From assembly GCF_001661075.1 (NCBI RefSeq), contig NZ_CP014870.1:6229501-6293500 (forward strand): a DNA stretch of 64,000 nt, read 5' to 3'. Shown piece after piece: positions 37,368-46,238 of this stretch. How positions within the stretch are numbered: position 1 is the first letter of the stretch; the number at the start of each line of letters is the position of its first letter. Both the position numbers and the translations under genes were made by a program. This DNA comes from Pseudomonas silesiensis. GTDB lineage: Bacteria > Pseudomonadota > Gammaproteobacteria > Pseudomonadales > Pseudomonadaceae. The notes under the pieces were generated by a model. It ran no database searches and was not told the DNA's origin. It saw only the letters and a program-made list of their open reading frames with translations.

Positions 37368-37581
37368 TCAAAAAACGAACAACCCTCCGCAGGCCACGTC
37401 CTTCGTGGCCTGCATCGATCCTTCCCAAGGTTATCCACAGCGTCATCCCCGCCGTTTGTGCGCAACTTGTTGAAACTGCTGGTTTTTTGATCAGGTCTTG
37501 AAGAAGCCCGGTGGGCGTGGCCTGGCGGGCTGTCTCTACAGGTTATCCACAGGCAGGTGCACGTTTAAACTGGATAACCTT
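37368..37581. other. Gap with perfect DnaA-box sequences and a hairpin
   Basis: The gap between convergent rarD and the gcvR-like gene holds GCAGGCCACG/CGTGGCCTGC (37389-37413), probably a terminator, two exact copies of the DnaA box TTATCCACA (37431-37439 and 37543-37551) and one partial copy on the other strand (TGGATAACC at 37571-37579). Confidence 0.5.
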
Positions 37582-38100
37582 TCAAGGGTCGCTGCGCAGT
37601 ACCAGTTCCACCATCAGGTCATCGGCCAGGGTTTCCAGGCGCGACTGCAATACGTCCAGGGACAACGTCAACGGCACCGCAAGAATCGCTTCGGCGTGGA
37701 ACAACGGCTCGCTGCTCATCGGTGCCGGGCGTACTTCGGTCACCAGCCGCTCGAGGTTCACCCCCTGTTCGCTCAGCAAACGGGTGATGTCGCGGACGAT
37801 ACCCGGACGATCATTGCCCACCAGTTCCATCGCAATCGGTTTCCAGGTGCAGGATTGTTCGATACCGCTCTCGGCGATCAGCACACGAATGCCGTGGGCG
37901 GACAACGCCTGCAGGGCATCGACCAGTTCGTCGTAGGCTTCGGCTGGCACGCCAACCCGAAGAATCCCGGCGAACTGCCCGGCCATGCGCGACATTCGGC
38001 TTTCCAGCCAGTTTCCGCCGTGCTCGGCAATGCACTGGGCGATGCGCTCGACCTGCCCAGGCTTGTCTGGAGCGAATACGGTGAGTACGAGGTGGTCCAT
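37582..38100 (-). CDS. GcvR-like ACT-domain protein
   Basis: A 172-residue protein with two ACT domains: 'LTVFAPDKPGQVERIAQCI' (3-75) and 'IAMELVGNDRPGIVRDITRLL' (88-165). This is the layout of GcvR, which antagonises the activator of glycine cleavage in enterics. Glycine or another amino acid may bind at the ACT interface. ATG at 38100 with GAGG ten bases upstream; the longer frame to 38295 runs through a REP pair and is rejected. Its gene is convergent with rarD. Confidence 0.82.
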   Translation of the reverse strand: MDHLVLTVFAPDKPGQVERIAQCIAEHGGNWLESRMSRMAGQFAGILRVGVPAEAYDELVDALQALSAHGIRVLIAESGIEQSCTWKPIAMELVGNDRPGIVRDITRLLSEQGVNLERLVTEVRPAPMSSEPLFHAEAILAVPLTLSLDVLQSRLETLADDLMVELVLRSDP

Positions 38101-38170
38101 GGCGCAGCCCTCTTTTGTTATAGAAAAAGAAGTATAGGCAAGGGTTGGTCCTGCGCTGAGTCGTCTGACG

Positions 38171-38264
38171 CCTTCGCGGGCAAGCCTCGCTCCTACGGGT
38201 TTTGTGCCGTTCACAAAATTGCCGCCCGACACAAAACCCGTAGGAGCGAGGCTTGCCCGCGAAT
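38171..38264. repeat. Inverted REP pair with long arms
   Basis: TTCGCGGGCAAGCCTCGCTC... and its complement form arms of about 34 bases (38173-38206 and 38230-38263), including ACGGGTTTTGTG; loop about 23 bases. Upstream of the gcvR-like gene. Confidence 0.88.
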
Positions 38265-38590
38265 GGAGCGCCGCCAAAGCACCTGCCAACAACAAATCGT
38301 GTACAAGTTTTGATATTTAACTGGAACAATCTATTGGTTTTTTGAGAACATCCCGTTCCCCGACCTGACCGCAATGCGTCATAGGGTCGCAGAACGACGT
38401 AATTAGTCTAATTTTCATAAGCGCAATTCATCATGTAGTATGCCGCAGCGCGCACTACATAACTTGGATCGATGTCTGCCCAGGCGCCGTCGCAACCCTG
38501 AAAGCCCCGTCAGCAAGGCCCCAAGCCGTTGATTGGACCAACCCCAGCCGCCCGCAATGGCATGTACTGGTAGACGGGTTTGTGGTTTAA

Positions 38591-38668
38591 ATGGCCAGAG
38601 GCTTCATTGTCAAAATTGAAGAGCTGAAAAGCGAAATAGCTGAGCAGAGTGAGGCAAGCAATGACTGA
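38591..38668 (+). CDS. Possible 25-residue leader peptide before glcB
   Basis: A short frame, '[20 protein letters not shown]' plus five residues, ends inside the start of glcB (ATGACTGA, eight-base overlap). It is amphipathic and charged. The upstream sequence has no clear ribosome binding site. The overlap would allow translational coupling to glcB. Between 38301 and 38590 the gap also has an inverted repeat ATGTAGT/ACTACAT (38433-38460) that could be an operator. Confidence 0.3.
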   Translation: MARGFIVKIEELKSEIAEQSEASND

Positions 38669-40838
38669 ACACGTTCAAGTCGGTGGCCTGCAGGTCGCCA
38701 AAGTCCTGTTCGACTTCGTGAACAACGAAGCCATTCCCGGTACCGGCCTCACCGCCGATAAGTTCTGGGCCGGTGCCGACAAGGTCATTCATGACCTGGC
38801 ACCGAAGAACAAAGCCCTACTCGCCAAACGCGATGATTTCCAGGCTCGTATCGATGGCTGGCACCAATCCCGTGCCGGTCAACCGCATGACGCCGTGGCC
38901 TATAAAGCCTTCCTGCAAGACCTCGGTTATCTGCTGCCAGAAGCAGCCGATTTCCAGGCAACGACGCAAAACGTCGACGACGAAATCGCCCGCATGGCCG
39001 GCCCGCAGCTGGTGGTGCCGGTGATGAACGCCCGTTTCGCCCTTAACGCTTCGAACGCCCGCTGGGGTTCGCTGTATGACGCGCTCTACGGCACCGATGC
39101 CATTAGCGACGCTGATGGCGCGGAAAAAGGCAAAGGCTACAACAAGGTCCGTGGCGACAAGGTCATCGCCTTCGCCCGCGCCTTCCTCGACGAAGCGGCG
39201 CCATTGGCTGCTGGCACTCACGTCGATTCCACCGGCTACAAGATCGTCGACGGCAAACTGGTGGTCGCCCTTAAAGGCGGCAGCAACACCGGCTTGCGTA
39301 ACGATGCGCAACTGATCGGTTTTCACGGCGATATCAACGCCCCGACCGCGATCTTGCTGAAGAACAACGGCCTGCATTTCGAAATCCAGGTCGACGCCAG
39401 CACCCCGGTCGGCCAGACCGATCCGGCCGGCGTCAAAGACATCCTGATGGAAGCTGCGCTGACCACCATCATGGACTGCGAAGACTCGGTCGCCGCCGTC
39501 GATGCCGACGACAAAGTGGTGATCTACCGCAACTGGCTCGGCCTGATGAAGGGCGATCTGTCGGAAGAAGTCTCCAAGGGCGGTCAGACCTTTACCCGCA
39601 CCATGAACGCCGATCGCCGCTACACCGGCATCGACGGCCAGGAGCTGAGCCTGCACGGTCGTTCGCTGTTGTTCGTGCGTAACGTCGGTCACCTGATGAC
39701 CATCGACGCGATCCTCGACAAAGACGGTAATGAAGTACCGGAAGGCATCCTTGATGGTCTGGTGACCAGCCTGGCGGCCATTCACAGCCTCAACGGCAAC
39801 AACTCGCGCAAGAACAGCCGCACCGGCTCGGTCTACATCGTGAAGCCGAAGATGCACGGCCCGGAAGAAGCCGCGTTCACCAACGAACTGTTCGGTCGCA
39901 TCGAAGACGTGCTCGAGCTGCCGCGCAATACCTTGAAAGTCGGGATCATGGACGAGGAGCGCCGGACCACGGTCAACCTCAAGGCCTGCATCAAGGCAGC
40001 CAGCGAGCGCGTGGTGTTCATCAACACCGGCTTCCTCGACCGCACCGGCGACGAAATCCACACCTCCATGGAAGCCGGCCCGATGGTGCGCAAGGCGGAC
40101 ATGAAGGCTGAGAAGTGGATTGGCGCCTACGAGAACTGGAACGTCGATATCGGCCTGAGCACCGGCCTGCAAGGCCGCGCGCAGATCGGTAAAGGCATGT
40201 GGGCCATGCCCGACCTGATGGCGGCGATGCTCGAACAGAAAATCGCTCACCCGCTGGCTGGCGCCAACACCGCCTGGGTACCTTCGCCTACCGCCGCTGC
40301 ATTGCACGCCCTGCACTACCACAAGGTCGATGTGTTCGCCCGTCAGGCCGAACTGGCCAAGCGTACCCGCGCGTCGGTGGACGACATCCTGACCATCCCG
40401 CTGGCAGTGAACCCGAGCTGGACCCCGGAACAGATCAAGAACGAACTGGACAACAACGCCCAGGGCATTCTCGGTTACGTGGTGCGCTGGATCGACCAGG
40501 GTGTGGGCTGCTCGAAGGTGCCGGACATCAATGACATCGGCCTGATGGAAGACCGTGCGACGCTGCGCATTTCCAGCCAGCACATCGCCAACTGGCTGCG
40601 CCATGGCATCGTCACTGAAGAGCAAGTGATGGAAAGCCTCAAGCGCATGGCACCGGTGGTTGACCGCCAGAACGCCAATGATCCGCTGTACCGTCCGCTG
40701 GCACCGGACTTCGACAGCAACATCGCCTTCCAGGCGGCGGTCGAACTGGTGGTCGAAGGCACGAAGCAACCGAACGGCTACACCGAGCCGGTTCTGCACC
40801 GTCGTCGTCGCGAGTTCAAGGCTGCCAATGGCCTGTGA
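38661..40838 (+). CDS. glcB: Malate synthase G
   Basis: A 725-residue TIM-barrel enzyme that condenses glyoxylate and acetyl-CoA to malate in the glyoxylate route. Recognised by length and phrases such as '[19 protein letters not shown]', '[16 protein letters not shown]', '[17 protein letters not shown]', with the Mg ligands in '[11 protein letters not shown]' and '[17 protein letters not shown]'. ATG at 38661 with GAGG nine bases upstream; the GTG at 38649 is in the ribosome binding site. Its own terminator follows. Separate from the glc operon genes, as usual in Pseudomonas. Confidence 0.97.
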   Translation: MTEHVQVGGLQVAKVLFDFVNNEAIPGTGLTADKFWAGADKVIHDLAPKNKALLAKRDDFQARIDGWHQSRAGQPHDAVAYKAFLQDLGYLLPEAADFQATTQNVDDEIARMAGPQLVVPVMNARFALNASNARWGSLYDALYGTDAISDADGAEKGKGYNKVRGDKVIAFARAFLDEAAPLAAGTHVDSTGYKIVDGKLVVALKGGSNTGLRNDAQLIGFHGDINAPTAILLKNNGLHFEIQVDASTPVGQTDPAGVKDILMEAALTTIMDCEDSVAAVDADDKVVIYRNWLGLMKGDLSEEVSKGGQTFTRTMNADRRYTGIDGQELSLHGRSLLFVRNVGHLMTIDAILDKDGNEVPEGILDGLVTSLAAIHSLNGNNSRKNSRTGSVYIVKPKMHGPEEAAFTNELFGRIEDVLELPRNTLKVGIMDEERRTTVNLKACIKAASERVVFINTGFLDRTGDEIHTSMEAGPMVRKADMKAEKWIGAYENWNVDIGLSTGLQGRAQIGKGMWAMPDLMAAMLEQKIAHPLAGANTAWVPSPTAAALHALHYHKVDVFARQAELAKRTRASVDDILTIPLAVNPSWTPEQIKNELDNNAQGILGYVVRWIDQGVGCSKVPDINDIGLMEDRATLRISSQHIANWLRHGIVTEEQVMESLKRMAPVVDRQNANDPLYRPLAPDFDSNIAFQAAVELVVEGTKQPNGYTEPVLHRRRREFKAANGL

Positions 40839-40859
40839 TTGAGCGCTGATGCCGGAAAT

Positions 40860-40896
40860 GAAAAAGCCCTGATCGAAAGATCAGGGCTTTTTTTGT
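40860..40896. terminator. Strong terminator after glcB
   Basis: AAAAAGCCCTGATC-GAAA-GATCAGGGCTTTTTTT, perfect stem, 22 bases after the glcB stop; it can also serve the response regulator gene from the other strand. Confidence 0.92.
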
Positions 40897-40920
40897 AGGA
40901 TTTTTTGATCTTTCAGCGAC

Positions 40921-41367
40921 TCACACATCCATTCCCAACTCATGCTTGACCAGCGCTAACAGCTTGCCGGTATCGACAGGTTTGAGTAAAAAGTCCACCA
41001 CGCTCAGATGCATGGCGGCGATCGCGTCTTTCACGTCGGCGTCACCGGAAACGATGATGAACGGCATGGCCGCCCGTACCGACTCCCGGACCTGGCGAAT
41101 CAGATCCAGGCCATCCACCTGTCCCATTCGCAGGTCGGTGATCACCAGGCCGATCGACGGCTTTTCGTTCAACATCTTGAGTGCGGTTTCGCCACTGGCT
41201 GCGGTCAGGCATCGGATGCCATCCAGGCCGAGGATCTCGGACAACAACTCACGCGCGTCTTTATCGTCGTCGACGATCAGCACCCGCTGCGGCGGCAAGT
41301 CAGGTTCGAGCATGACCGCACTCAGCGCCTCGCGCTCGGCGTCACTCAAAATATCGTGGTCGGACAT
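40921..41367 (-). CDS. Single-domain response regulator
   Basis: A 148-residue CheY-like receiver with a ~26-residue N-terminal extension. Acid pocket 'VDDDKD' at 32-37, phosphoacceptor D78 ('VITDLRMG'), and the conserved 'FLLKPVD' lysine near 131. No output domain, so it acts by protein contact or in a phosphorelay. Partner kinase is not in the window. It is divergent from the DUF294 gene with a 258-base gap in which I see no clear site. Confidence 0.87.
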   Translation of the reverse strand: MSDHDILSDAEREALSAVMLEPDLPPQRVLIVDDDKDARELLSEILGLDGIRCLTAASGETALKMLNEKPSIGLVITDLRMGQVDGLDLIRQVRESVRAAMPFIIVSGDADVKDAIAAMHLSVVDFLLKPVDTGKLLALVKHELGMDV

Positions 41368-41625
41368 GGCTTTCTCTACATATCAATTCAATCGCCTGAC
41401 TCATTCGTTCAGACAGCACCAGCAAGACCTTCAATGTGCCCTTCGTCAGAAAGTTCTCCTATAGCCAATGTAGGAGGCTTTTCCGATAGTTGCGTCAGAT
41501 ATTTCCTAACTTCCATCAGTTGCACCTGCCTACCTAGACTTACGTCCAATGGGCACCCAAGGCGCAGGGGCCGACCATGGGTCAGTCATCCGACAACAAC
41601 AATTCAAAAGACTGCGGTATTGGTT

Positions 41626-43560
41626 ATGAGTAAAGCGGACGCCTTCACCCAGGCCGGGAAAACCGCGGTGTTGCAAAACATCCAGGGTACTTTGCAATTT
41701 CTTCAGCGCTTCCCGCCCTTCAATCAAATGGAACACGCCCACCTGGCGTACCTGGTCGAACAATGTCAGCTGCGTTTTTATGCGCCCGGCGAGAGCATCA
41801 TAAAGCCCGCCGATGGCCCGGTTGAGCATTTCTACATCGTCAAACAAGGTCAGGTCGTGGGTGAGCGTCCCCATACGGCCAAGGGCGGGACTGAAACCAC
41901 CTTCGAAATCACCACCGGCGAGTGTTTCCCCCTCGCCGCGCTGCTGGGCGAGCGCGCGACCCGCACTGAACACCGGGCCGCCGAAGACACCTTTTGCCTG
42001 CAGCTGAACAAACTGGCATTCATCAAACTGTTCGCGCTGTCCAACGCGTTTCGCGACTTTGCCCTGCGCGGCGTCAGCAGCCTGCTGGATCAGGTCAACC
42101 AGCAAGTCCAGCAAAAAGCCGTGGAGACCCTGGGGACCCAATACTCGCTGAATACCCGGCTGGGTGAACTGGCGATGCGCCACCCAGTGACCTGCAGCCC
42201 GGCCACACCCCTGCGTGAAGCCGTGACCCTGATGCACGAGCAGCAAGTCGGCAGCATCGTCATCGTCGACGAGCAGAAAGCCCCACTGGGTATTTTCACC
42301 CTGCGCGACCTGCGCCATGTGGTGGCCGACGGCACGGACGACTTCAATGAAGCCATCGAACGCCACATGACAAAGGCGCCGTTCTACCTGTCCCCGGACC
42401 ACAGCGCGTTCGACGCGGCGATCGCCATGACCGAGCGGCACATCGCCCATGTCTGCCTGGTCAAGGACCATCGCCTGTGCGGCGTAGTCTCCGAGCGGGA
42501 TCTGTTTTCCCTGCAGCGGGTCGATCTGGTGCATCTGGCACGAACCATCCGCAGCGCCCAGCGCGTGGAAAACCTGGTGGCGCTGCGCGGCGAGATTGGC
42601 CAACTGGTGGAGCGCATGCTGGCCCACGGCGCATCATCGACCCAGATCACCCACATCATCACTCTGCTCAACGACCATACCGTGTGCCGGGTCATCGAAT
42701 TGACGCTCGCCGAGAAAGGCGACCCCGGCATCCCGTTCAGCTGGCTGTGCTTCGGCAGCGAAGGCCGCCGCGAGCAGACGCTGCACACCGATCAGGACAA
42801 CGGCATTCTGTTCGAAGCCCGGGACGCGGCCCATGCCGCCGAGATCCGCGGCAAGCTGTTGCCCATCGCCCAGCAGATCAACCAGAGCCTGGCGCTCTGC
42901 GGCTTTACCCTGTGCAAGGGCAACATCATGGCCGGTAACCCCGAGCTGTGTCTGTCCCGTGCCGAGTGGGCTCGGCGTTTTGCAGCGTTCATCCGCGAAG
43001 CAACGCCGGAGAATCTGCTGGGTTCGAGCATTTATTTCGACTTGCGCGTGGTCTGGGGCGATGAGGAAGGCTGTGAGCAACTGCGCCGGGGGATTCTTGA
43101 CCAGGTTGACGACAACCGGTTGTTCCAGCGCATGCTGGCCGAGAACGCCCTGCGCAATCGTCCACCCGTAGGACGTTTCCGGGATTTCGTGCTGGCTCGC
43201 AAGAATGGCGAGAAAGCCACGCTGGACCTGAAAATCCAGGGCCTGACGCCGTTCGTCGACGGTGCCCGCTTGCTGGCATTGGCCCATGGGATCGAAGCGA
43301 ACAATACCCTGGAGCGCTTCCGCCAACTGGTGGACAAAGGGGTCATCGAACGGCTGGACGGTGCGGCGTACGAAGAGGCTTATCACTTCATTCAACAAAC
43401 CCGCATGCAGCAACATCAGCTCCAGACCCGGGAGAACCTGCCCCACTCCAATCGCGTCGACCCGGACAGTCTCAATCATCTTGATCGACGGATCCTGCGT
43501 GAATCCCTGCGTCAGGCTCAGCGACTGCAAAGCAGCCTGGCCCTGCGGTACCAGCTATGA
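41626..43560 (+). CDS. cNMP-CBS-DUF294 nucleotidyltransferase-like protein
   Basis: A 644-residue cytoplasmic signalling protein. Residues ~20-135 form a cyclic-nucleotide-binding-like domain ('HFYIVKQGQVVGER'), ~165-290 two CBS domains ('PVTCSPATPLREAVTLM', 'VCLVKDHRLCGVVSERDL'), ~330-480 a DUF294 nucleotidyltransferase-like domain with 'FGSEGRREQTLHTDQDNGI' (GS and D-x-D pattern, apparently intact), then a helical C terminus. The order is that of the Pseudomonas gene next to acetate permease and exonuclease genes. It overlaps the next gene by four bases. The ATG at 41626 is picked for the domain start; the open frame upstream to 41008 is antisense to the response regulator. Confidence 0.85.
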   Translation: MSKADAFTQAGKTAVLQNIQGTLQFLQRFPPFNQMEHAHLAYLVEQCQLRFYAPGESIIKPADGPVEHFYIVKQGQVVGERPHTAKGGTETTFEITTGECFPLAALLGERATRTEHRAAEDTFCLQLNKLAFIKLFALSNAFRDFALRGVSSLLDQVNQQVQQKAVETLGTQYSLNTRLGELAMRHPVTCSPATPLREAVTLMHEQQVGSIVIVDEQKAPLGIFTLRDLRHVVADGTDDFNEAIERHMTKAPFYLSPDHSAFDAAIAMTERHIAHVCLVKDHRLCGVVSERDLFSLQRVDLVHLARTIRSAQRVENLVALRGEIGQLVERMLAHGASSTQITHIITLLNDHTVCRVIELTLAEKGDPGIPFSWLCFGSEGRREQTLHTDQDNGILFEARDAAHAAEIRGKLLPIAQQINQSLALCGFTLCKGNIMAGNPELCLSRAEWARRFAAFIREATPENLLGSSIYFDLRVVWGDEEGCEQLRRGILDQVDDNRLFQRMLAENALRNRPPVGRFRDFVLARKNGEKATLDLKIQGLTPFVDGARLLALAHGIEANNTLERFRQLVDKGVIERLDGAAYEEAYHFIQQTRMQQHQLQTRENLPHSNRVDPDSLNHLDRRILRESLRQAQRLQSSLALRYQL

Positions 43561-44264
43561 GCCTGTTTTCATGGCTGCGCCCGTCAGGCCCGATGTTGTC
43601 CGGCGACCTTCAACTGCGCCTGCAACACTTGCCGACGGCCGCCGAGCCGAGCGAATGCAGCCTGCGCGAACAACGCTGGGTGGTGCTCGACCTGGAAACC
43701 ACCGGGCTGAACCTGAACAAGGATCGAGTACTGTCCATCGGCGCGGTGGTGATCGAAGACGGGGCGATCGACTTCAGCCAGCAATTCGAACGCACCTTGC
43801 AGTGCAGCGAGCTCAAACTTGGTCCCAGCGTGCTGATTCACGGCCTGGGCCCGAGTGCGATTGCCGCCGGCAGCGACCCGGCCCAGGCCTTGCTCGACTT
43901 CATGGAGTTTGTCGGTGACAGCCCCGTGTTGGCCTTCCATGCGCCGTTCGACCAGCACATGCTCGGGCGGGCATTGAAAGATCATCTGGGTTACAAGTTG
44001 CAGCATCTGTTTCTGGATGTCGCGGATATCGCGCCGCTGCTGTGTCCGCAGGCGCCTATTCGCGAGGCAGGGCTGGATGAGTGGATCGACTGGTTCAAGC
44101 TGGAGGTGTTCGAGCGGCACAACGCCAGTGCCGACGCCCTGGCCACGGCAGAACTGGCGCTGATCCTGTTCAGCCGGGCGCGGCAGCAGCAGATTCATAG
44201 TCCGTTGGAACTGCTGCAGCGGGTGAGGCAGTGGAAACGCAGGCAGCGCGCGCCGTCCTTCTAG
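43557..44264 (+). CDS. DnaQ-like 3'-5' exonuclease
   Basis: A 235-residue DEDDh exonuclease: D45 and E47 in 'LDLETTG', 'AFHAPFDQHML' and 'HNASADALATAEL' with the H and D of Exo III. Related to DNA polymerase III epsilon but with its own N-terminal 40 residues, and without the polymerase-binding tail, so a repair or signalling nucleotide role is more likely than proofreading. ATGA overlap with the DUF294 gene means coupled translation. Confidence 0.88.
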   Translation: MSLFSWLRPSGPMLSGDLQLRLQHLPTAAEPSECSLREQRWVVLDLETTGLNLNKDRVLSIGAVVIEDGAIDFSQQFERTLQCSELKLGPSVLIHGLGPSAIAAGSDPAQALLDFMEFVGDSPVLAFHAPFDQHMLGRALKDHLGYKLQHLFLDVADIAPLLCPQAPIREAGLDEWIDWFKLEVFERHNASADALATAELALILFSRARQQQIHSPLELLQRVRQWKRRQRAPSF

Positions 44265-44286
44265 ATTTGCGGCGCCTGTTCCGGCC

Positions 44287-44386
44287 TCTTCGCCGGCAAG
44301 CCTGGCTCCTACGGGGGGTTTGGGTCGCCCACGAAATCGGCGAACAACTCAACATCCCCGTAGGAGCCAGGCTCGCCGGCGAAGAA
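44287..44386. repeat. Inverted REP pair
   Basis: TTCGCCGGCAAGCCTGGCTC and its complement-like partner, about 50 bases apart, between the exonuclease and sigma factor genes. The right copy ends with GAACGATAACGCG, also seen in the palindrome at 36315. Confidence 0.85.
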
Positions 44387-44471
44387 CGATAACGCGATCC
44401 CACTGAACACATACCATCCAAACCACCCGACCAGTGGCCAATTGCTTACCTCCCCCGCCTCTGCCACAATC

Positions 44472-44490
44472 GCGAACAATTCTCGTTAGT
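44472..44490 (+). promoter_or_regulatory. Possible Fur box before the ECF sigma gene
   Basis: GCGAACAATTCTCGTTAGT agrees with the 19-base Fur consensus at about 10 positions and lies 27 bases before the GTG start, as expected for an iron-regulated fecI-type gene. Confidence 0.4.
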
Positions 44491-44516
44491 TAACACTTCC
44501 CAATCGGTGATACGGC

Positions 44517-45035
44517 GTGCCGTCAGTCCAAAGCCCCCAGAGTGAGCTTGTTGGTGCGTTGTATCGCGACCATCGCAGCTGGCTTTTGGCCTGGCTGCGG
44601 CGCAACGTGGCCTGCCCACAACGGGCCGAAGACCTGAGTCAGGACACCTTCGTCCGCCTGTTGGGCCGCGATGAACTCAGGGAGCCTCGCGAGCCGCGGG
44701 CGTTTCTGGTGGCCATCGCCAAGGGCCTGCTGTTCGACTATTTCCGCCGCGCCGCGCTGGAACAGGCCTACCTGACGGAATTGATGCTGATCCCCGAAGC
44801 CGAACAACCTTCAGTGGAAGAGCAGCAGCTGATCCTCGAAGACCTGAAAAACATCGACCGCCTGCTCGGCCAACTCTCGAGCAAGGCCCGGGCAGCGTTT
44901 CTCTATAACCGCCTCGACGGCCTCGGCCACGCGCAAATCGCCGAGCGTTTGGGCGTTTCGGTGCCGCGAGTGCGCCAATACCTGGCCCAGGGCATTCGGC
45001 AGTGCTATATCGCGCTGTATGGTGAGCCGGTATGA
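44517..45035 (+). CDS. FecI-type ECF sigma factor
   Basis: A 172-residue sigma-70 family factor with region 2 ('RAEDLSQDTFVRLLGRD') and region 4 ('FLYNRLDGLGHAQIAERLG', 'VSVPRVRQYLAQG'). It starts at GTG 44517 with no strong ribosome binding site. It overlaps the FecR-like gene by four bases. By family, it directs RNA polymerase to the promoter of the TonB receptor downstream when the ferric siderophore binds outside. Confidence 0.9.
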   Translation: MPSVQSPQSELVGALYRDHRSWLLAWLRRNVACPQRAEDLSQDTFVRLLGRDELREPREPRAFLVAIAKGLLFDYFRRAALEQAYLTELMLIPEAEQPSVEEQQLILEDLKNIDRLLGQLSSKARAAFLYNRLDGLGHAQIAERLGVSVPRVRQYLAQGIRQCYIALYGEPV

Positions 45036-46003
45036 GCCCGGTCAGTTCCAAGCCGGTGTCGGCGCCAGTACTGGATGCCGCCATCGCCTGGCAGCTGACC
45101 CTGGATGCCGGCAACCCGGTCGATCGCGAAGAATTCGCCAAATGGCACGCCGCCCACGAAGAACATGCCCGGGCCTGGCGCCAACTGGGCCTGCTCGATG
45201 CGCGTTTCAGCGCCGCCAGCGGTCCGGCCCGCGCAGCATTGTTGCAATCGCGCGAAAGCATTCGCCGGCAGGTGCGCAAACTGGGCAGCGGCGTGGCGAG
45301 CATCGTTGCGGTGATCGGCCTGGCGCTGTTCGTCGGCGATCGTTATCTGCCGCTCGACTATTGGCTGGCCGACCAGCGCACCGCCACCGGCGAGCAACGC
45401 ACCCTGCGCCTGAGCGACGGTACGCTGGTCAACCTCAACACCCACAGCGCCATGGACGTTCGCTTCGATGAAAAGCAGCGACTGATCATTTTGCAGGAAG
45501 GGGAAATCCTCGTCGAAACCGGGCATGGCGATACCCGGCCGTTCATCGTCGAGACCCGCGAAGGCAGCATGCGCGCACTGGGTACCCGGTTCCTGGTCAA
45601 GCGCGAAGACGAAGGCACGCGCCTGAGCGTGCTGCAATCGGCGGTGGCCGCGCATCCGCAATCGAGCCCTGAAGAACAGATACTGCGCGAAGGCCAGCAG
45701 GTGCTGATGCGCAACAACGGCTTCGATCCGATCATCGCACTTAATCTCGGCGCCGATGCATGGACCCGCGGCATGCTGGTGGTGGATAACGCGCGACTGG
45801 TGGACTTGATCAAGGAACTTGGCCGTTATCGCCGCGGGCACCTGGGTGTCGCGCCGGAGATTGCTGACCTGCGAATCACCGGCAGTTTCCCGCTGCACGA
45901 CACCGACCTGGCCCTGAGCGCCCTGCTGCCGACATTGCCGGTGCAGATCGAACAGCACACGCCGTGGTGGGTGACGGTGGTGAAGGCCCAAGCCAAGCCC
46001 TGA
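45032..46003 (+). CDS. FecR-like sigma regulator
   Basis: A 323-residue inner-membrane regulator: N-terminal DUF4880-like cytoplasmic part ('AIAWQLTLDAGNPVDREEF'), one transmembrane helix near 88-106 ('VASIVAVIGLALFVG'), and a periplasmic FecR domain ('RTLRLSDGTLVNLNTHSAM', 'GEILVETGHG'). It carries the signal from the receptor to the sigma factor. Confidence 0.92.
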   Translation: MSPVSSKPVSAPVLDAAIAWQLTLDAGNPVDREEFAKWHAAHEEHARAWRQLGLLDARFSAASGPARAALLQSRESIRRQVRKLGSGVASIVAVIGLALFVGDRYLPLDYWLADQRTATGEQRTLRLSDGTLVNLNTHSAMDVRFDEKQRLIILQEGEILVETGHGDTRPFIVETREGSMRALGTRFLVKREDEGTRLSVLQSAVAAHPQSSPEEQILREGQQVLMRNNGFDPIIALNLGADAWTRGMLVVDNARLVDLIKELGRYRRGHLGVAPEIADLRITGSFPLHDTDLALSALLPTLPVQIEQHTPWWVTVVKAQAKP

Positions 46004-46022
46004 TATCTCAGCGCCTTACCCG

Positions 46023-46118
46023 ACCTCATCGCGGGCAAGCCCGCTCCCACAGGGTTTTGTGTTAAGCGGTAATTCTATTAACGACACAAAACCCTGTGGG
46101 AGCGAGGCTTGCCCGCGA
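46023..46118. repeat. Inverted REP pair with extended arms
   Basis: GCGGGCAAGCCCGCTCCCAC GGGTTTTGTG arm and its complement, about 24 bases apart, in the 235-base gap before the receptor gene. The rest of the gap has AT-rich AATAATGAATCAAAATTATT (46141-46160), maybe part of a Fur or sigma promoter region. Confidence 0.85.
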
Positions 46119-46238
46119 AGAGGCCATCAGCGTCACTGCAAATAATGAATCAAAATTATTTTCATCCACCCCTATCACTTTTGCATTCTCGTCCGGCACC
46201 TAGGCAATTGAGAAACATTCCCCTTCAGGAGCCGCTGT

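Noticed and set aside
37498..38313. A 271-codon plus-strand frame opposite the gcvR-like gene
   Set aside because: Antisense to a clear two-ACT-domain protein and running through a REP pair.
38817..40799. A 660-codon minus-strand frame opposite glcB
   Set aside because: Antisense frame of glcB, rich in His, Val, Gly and Asp as expected for reversed codons.
41008..41625. N-terminal extension of the cNMP-CBS-DUF294 protein
   Set aside because: The upstream part is antisense to the response regulator gene and has no domain; the domain begins just after the ATG at 41626.
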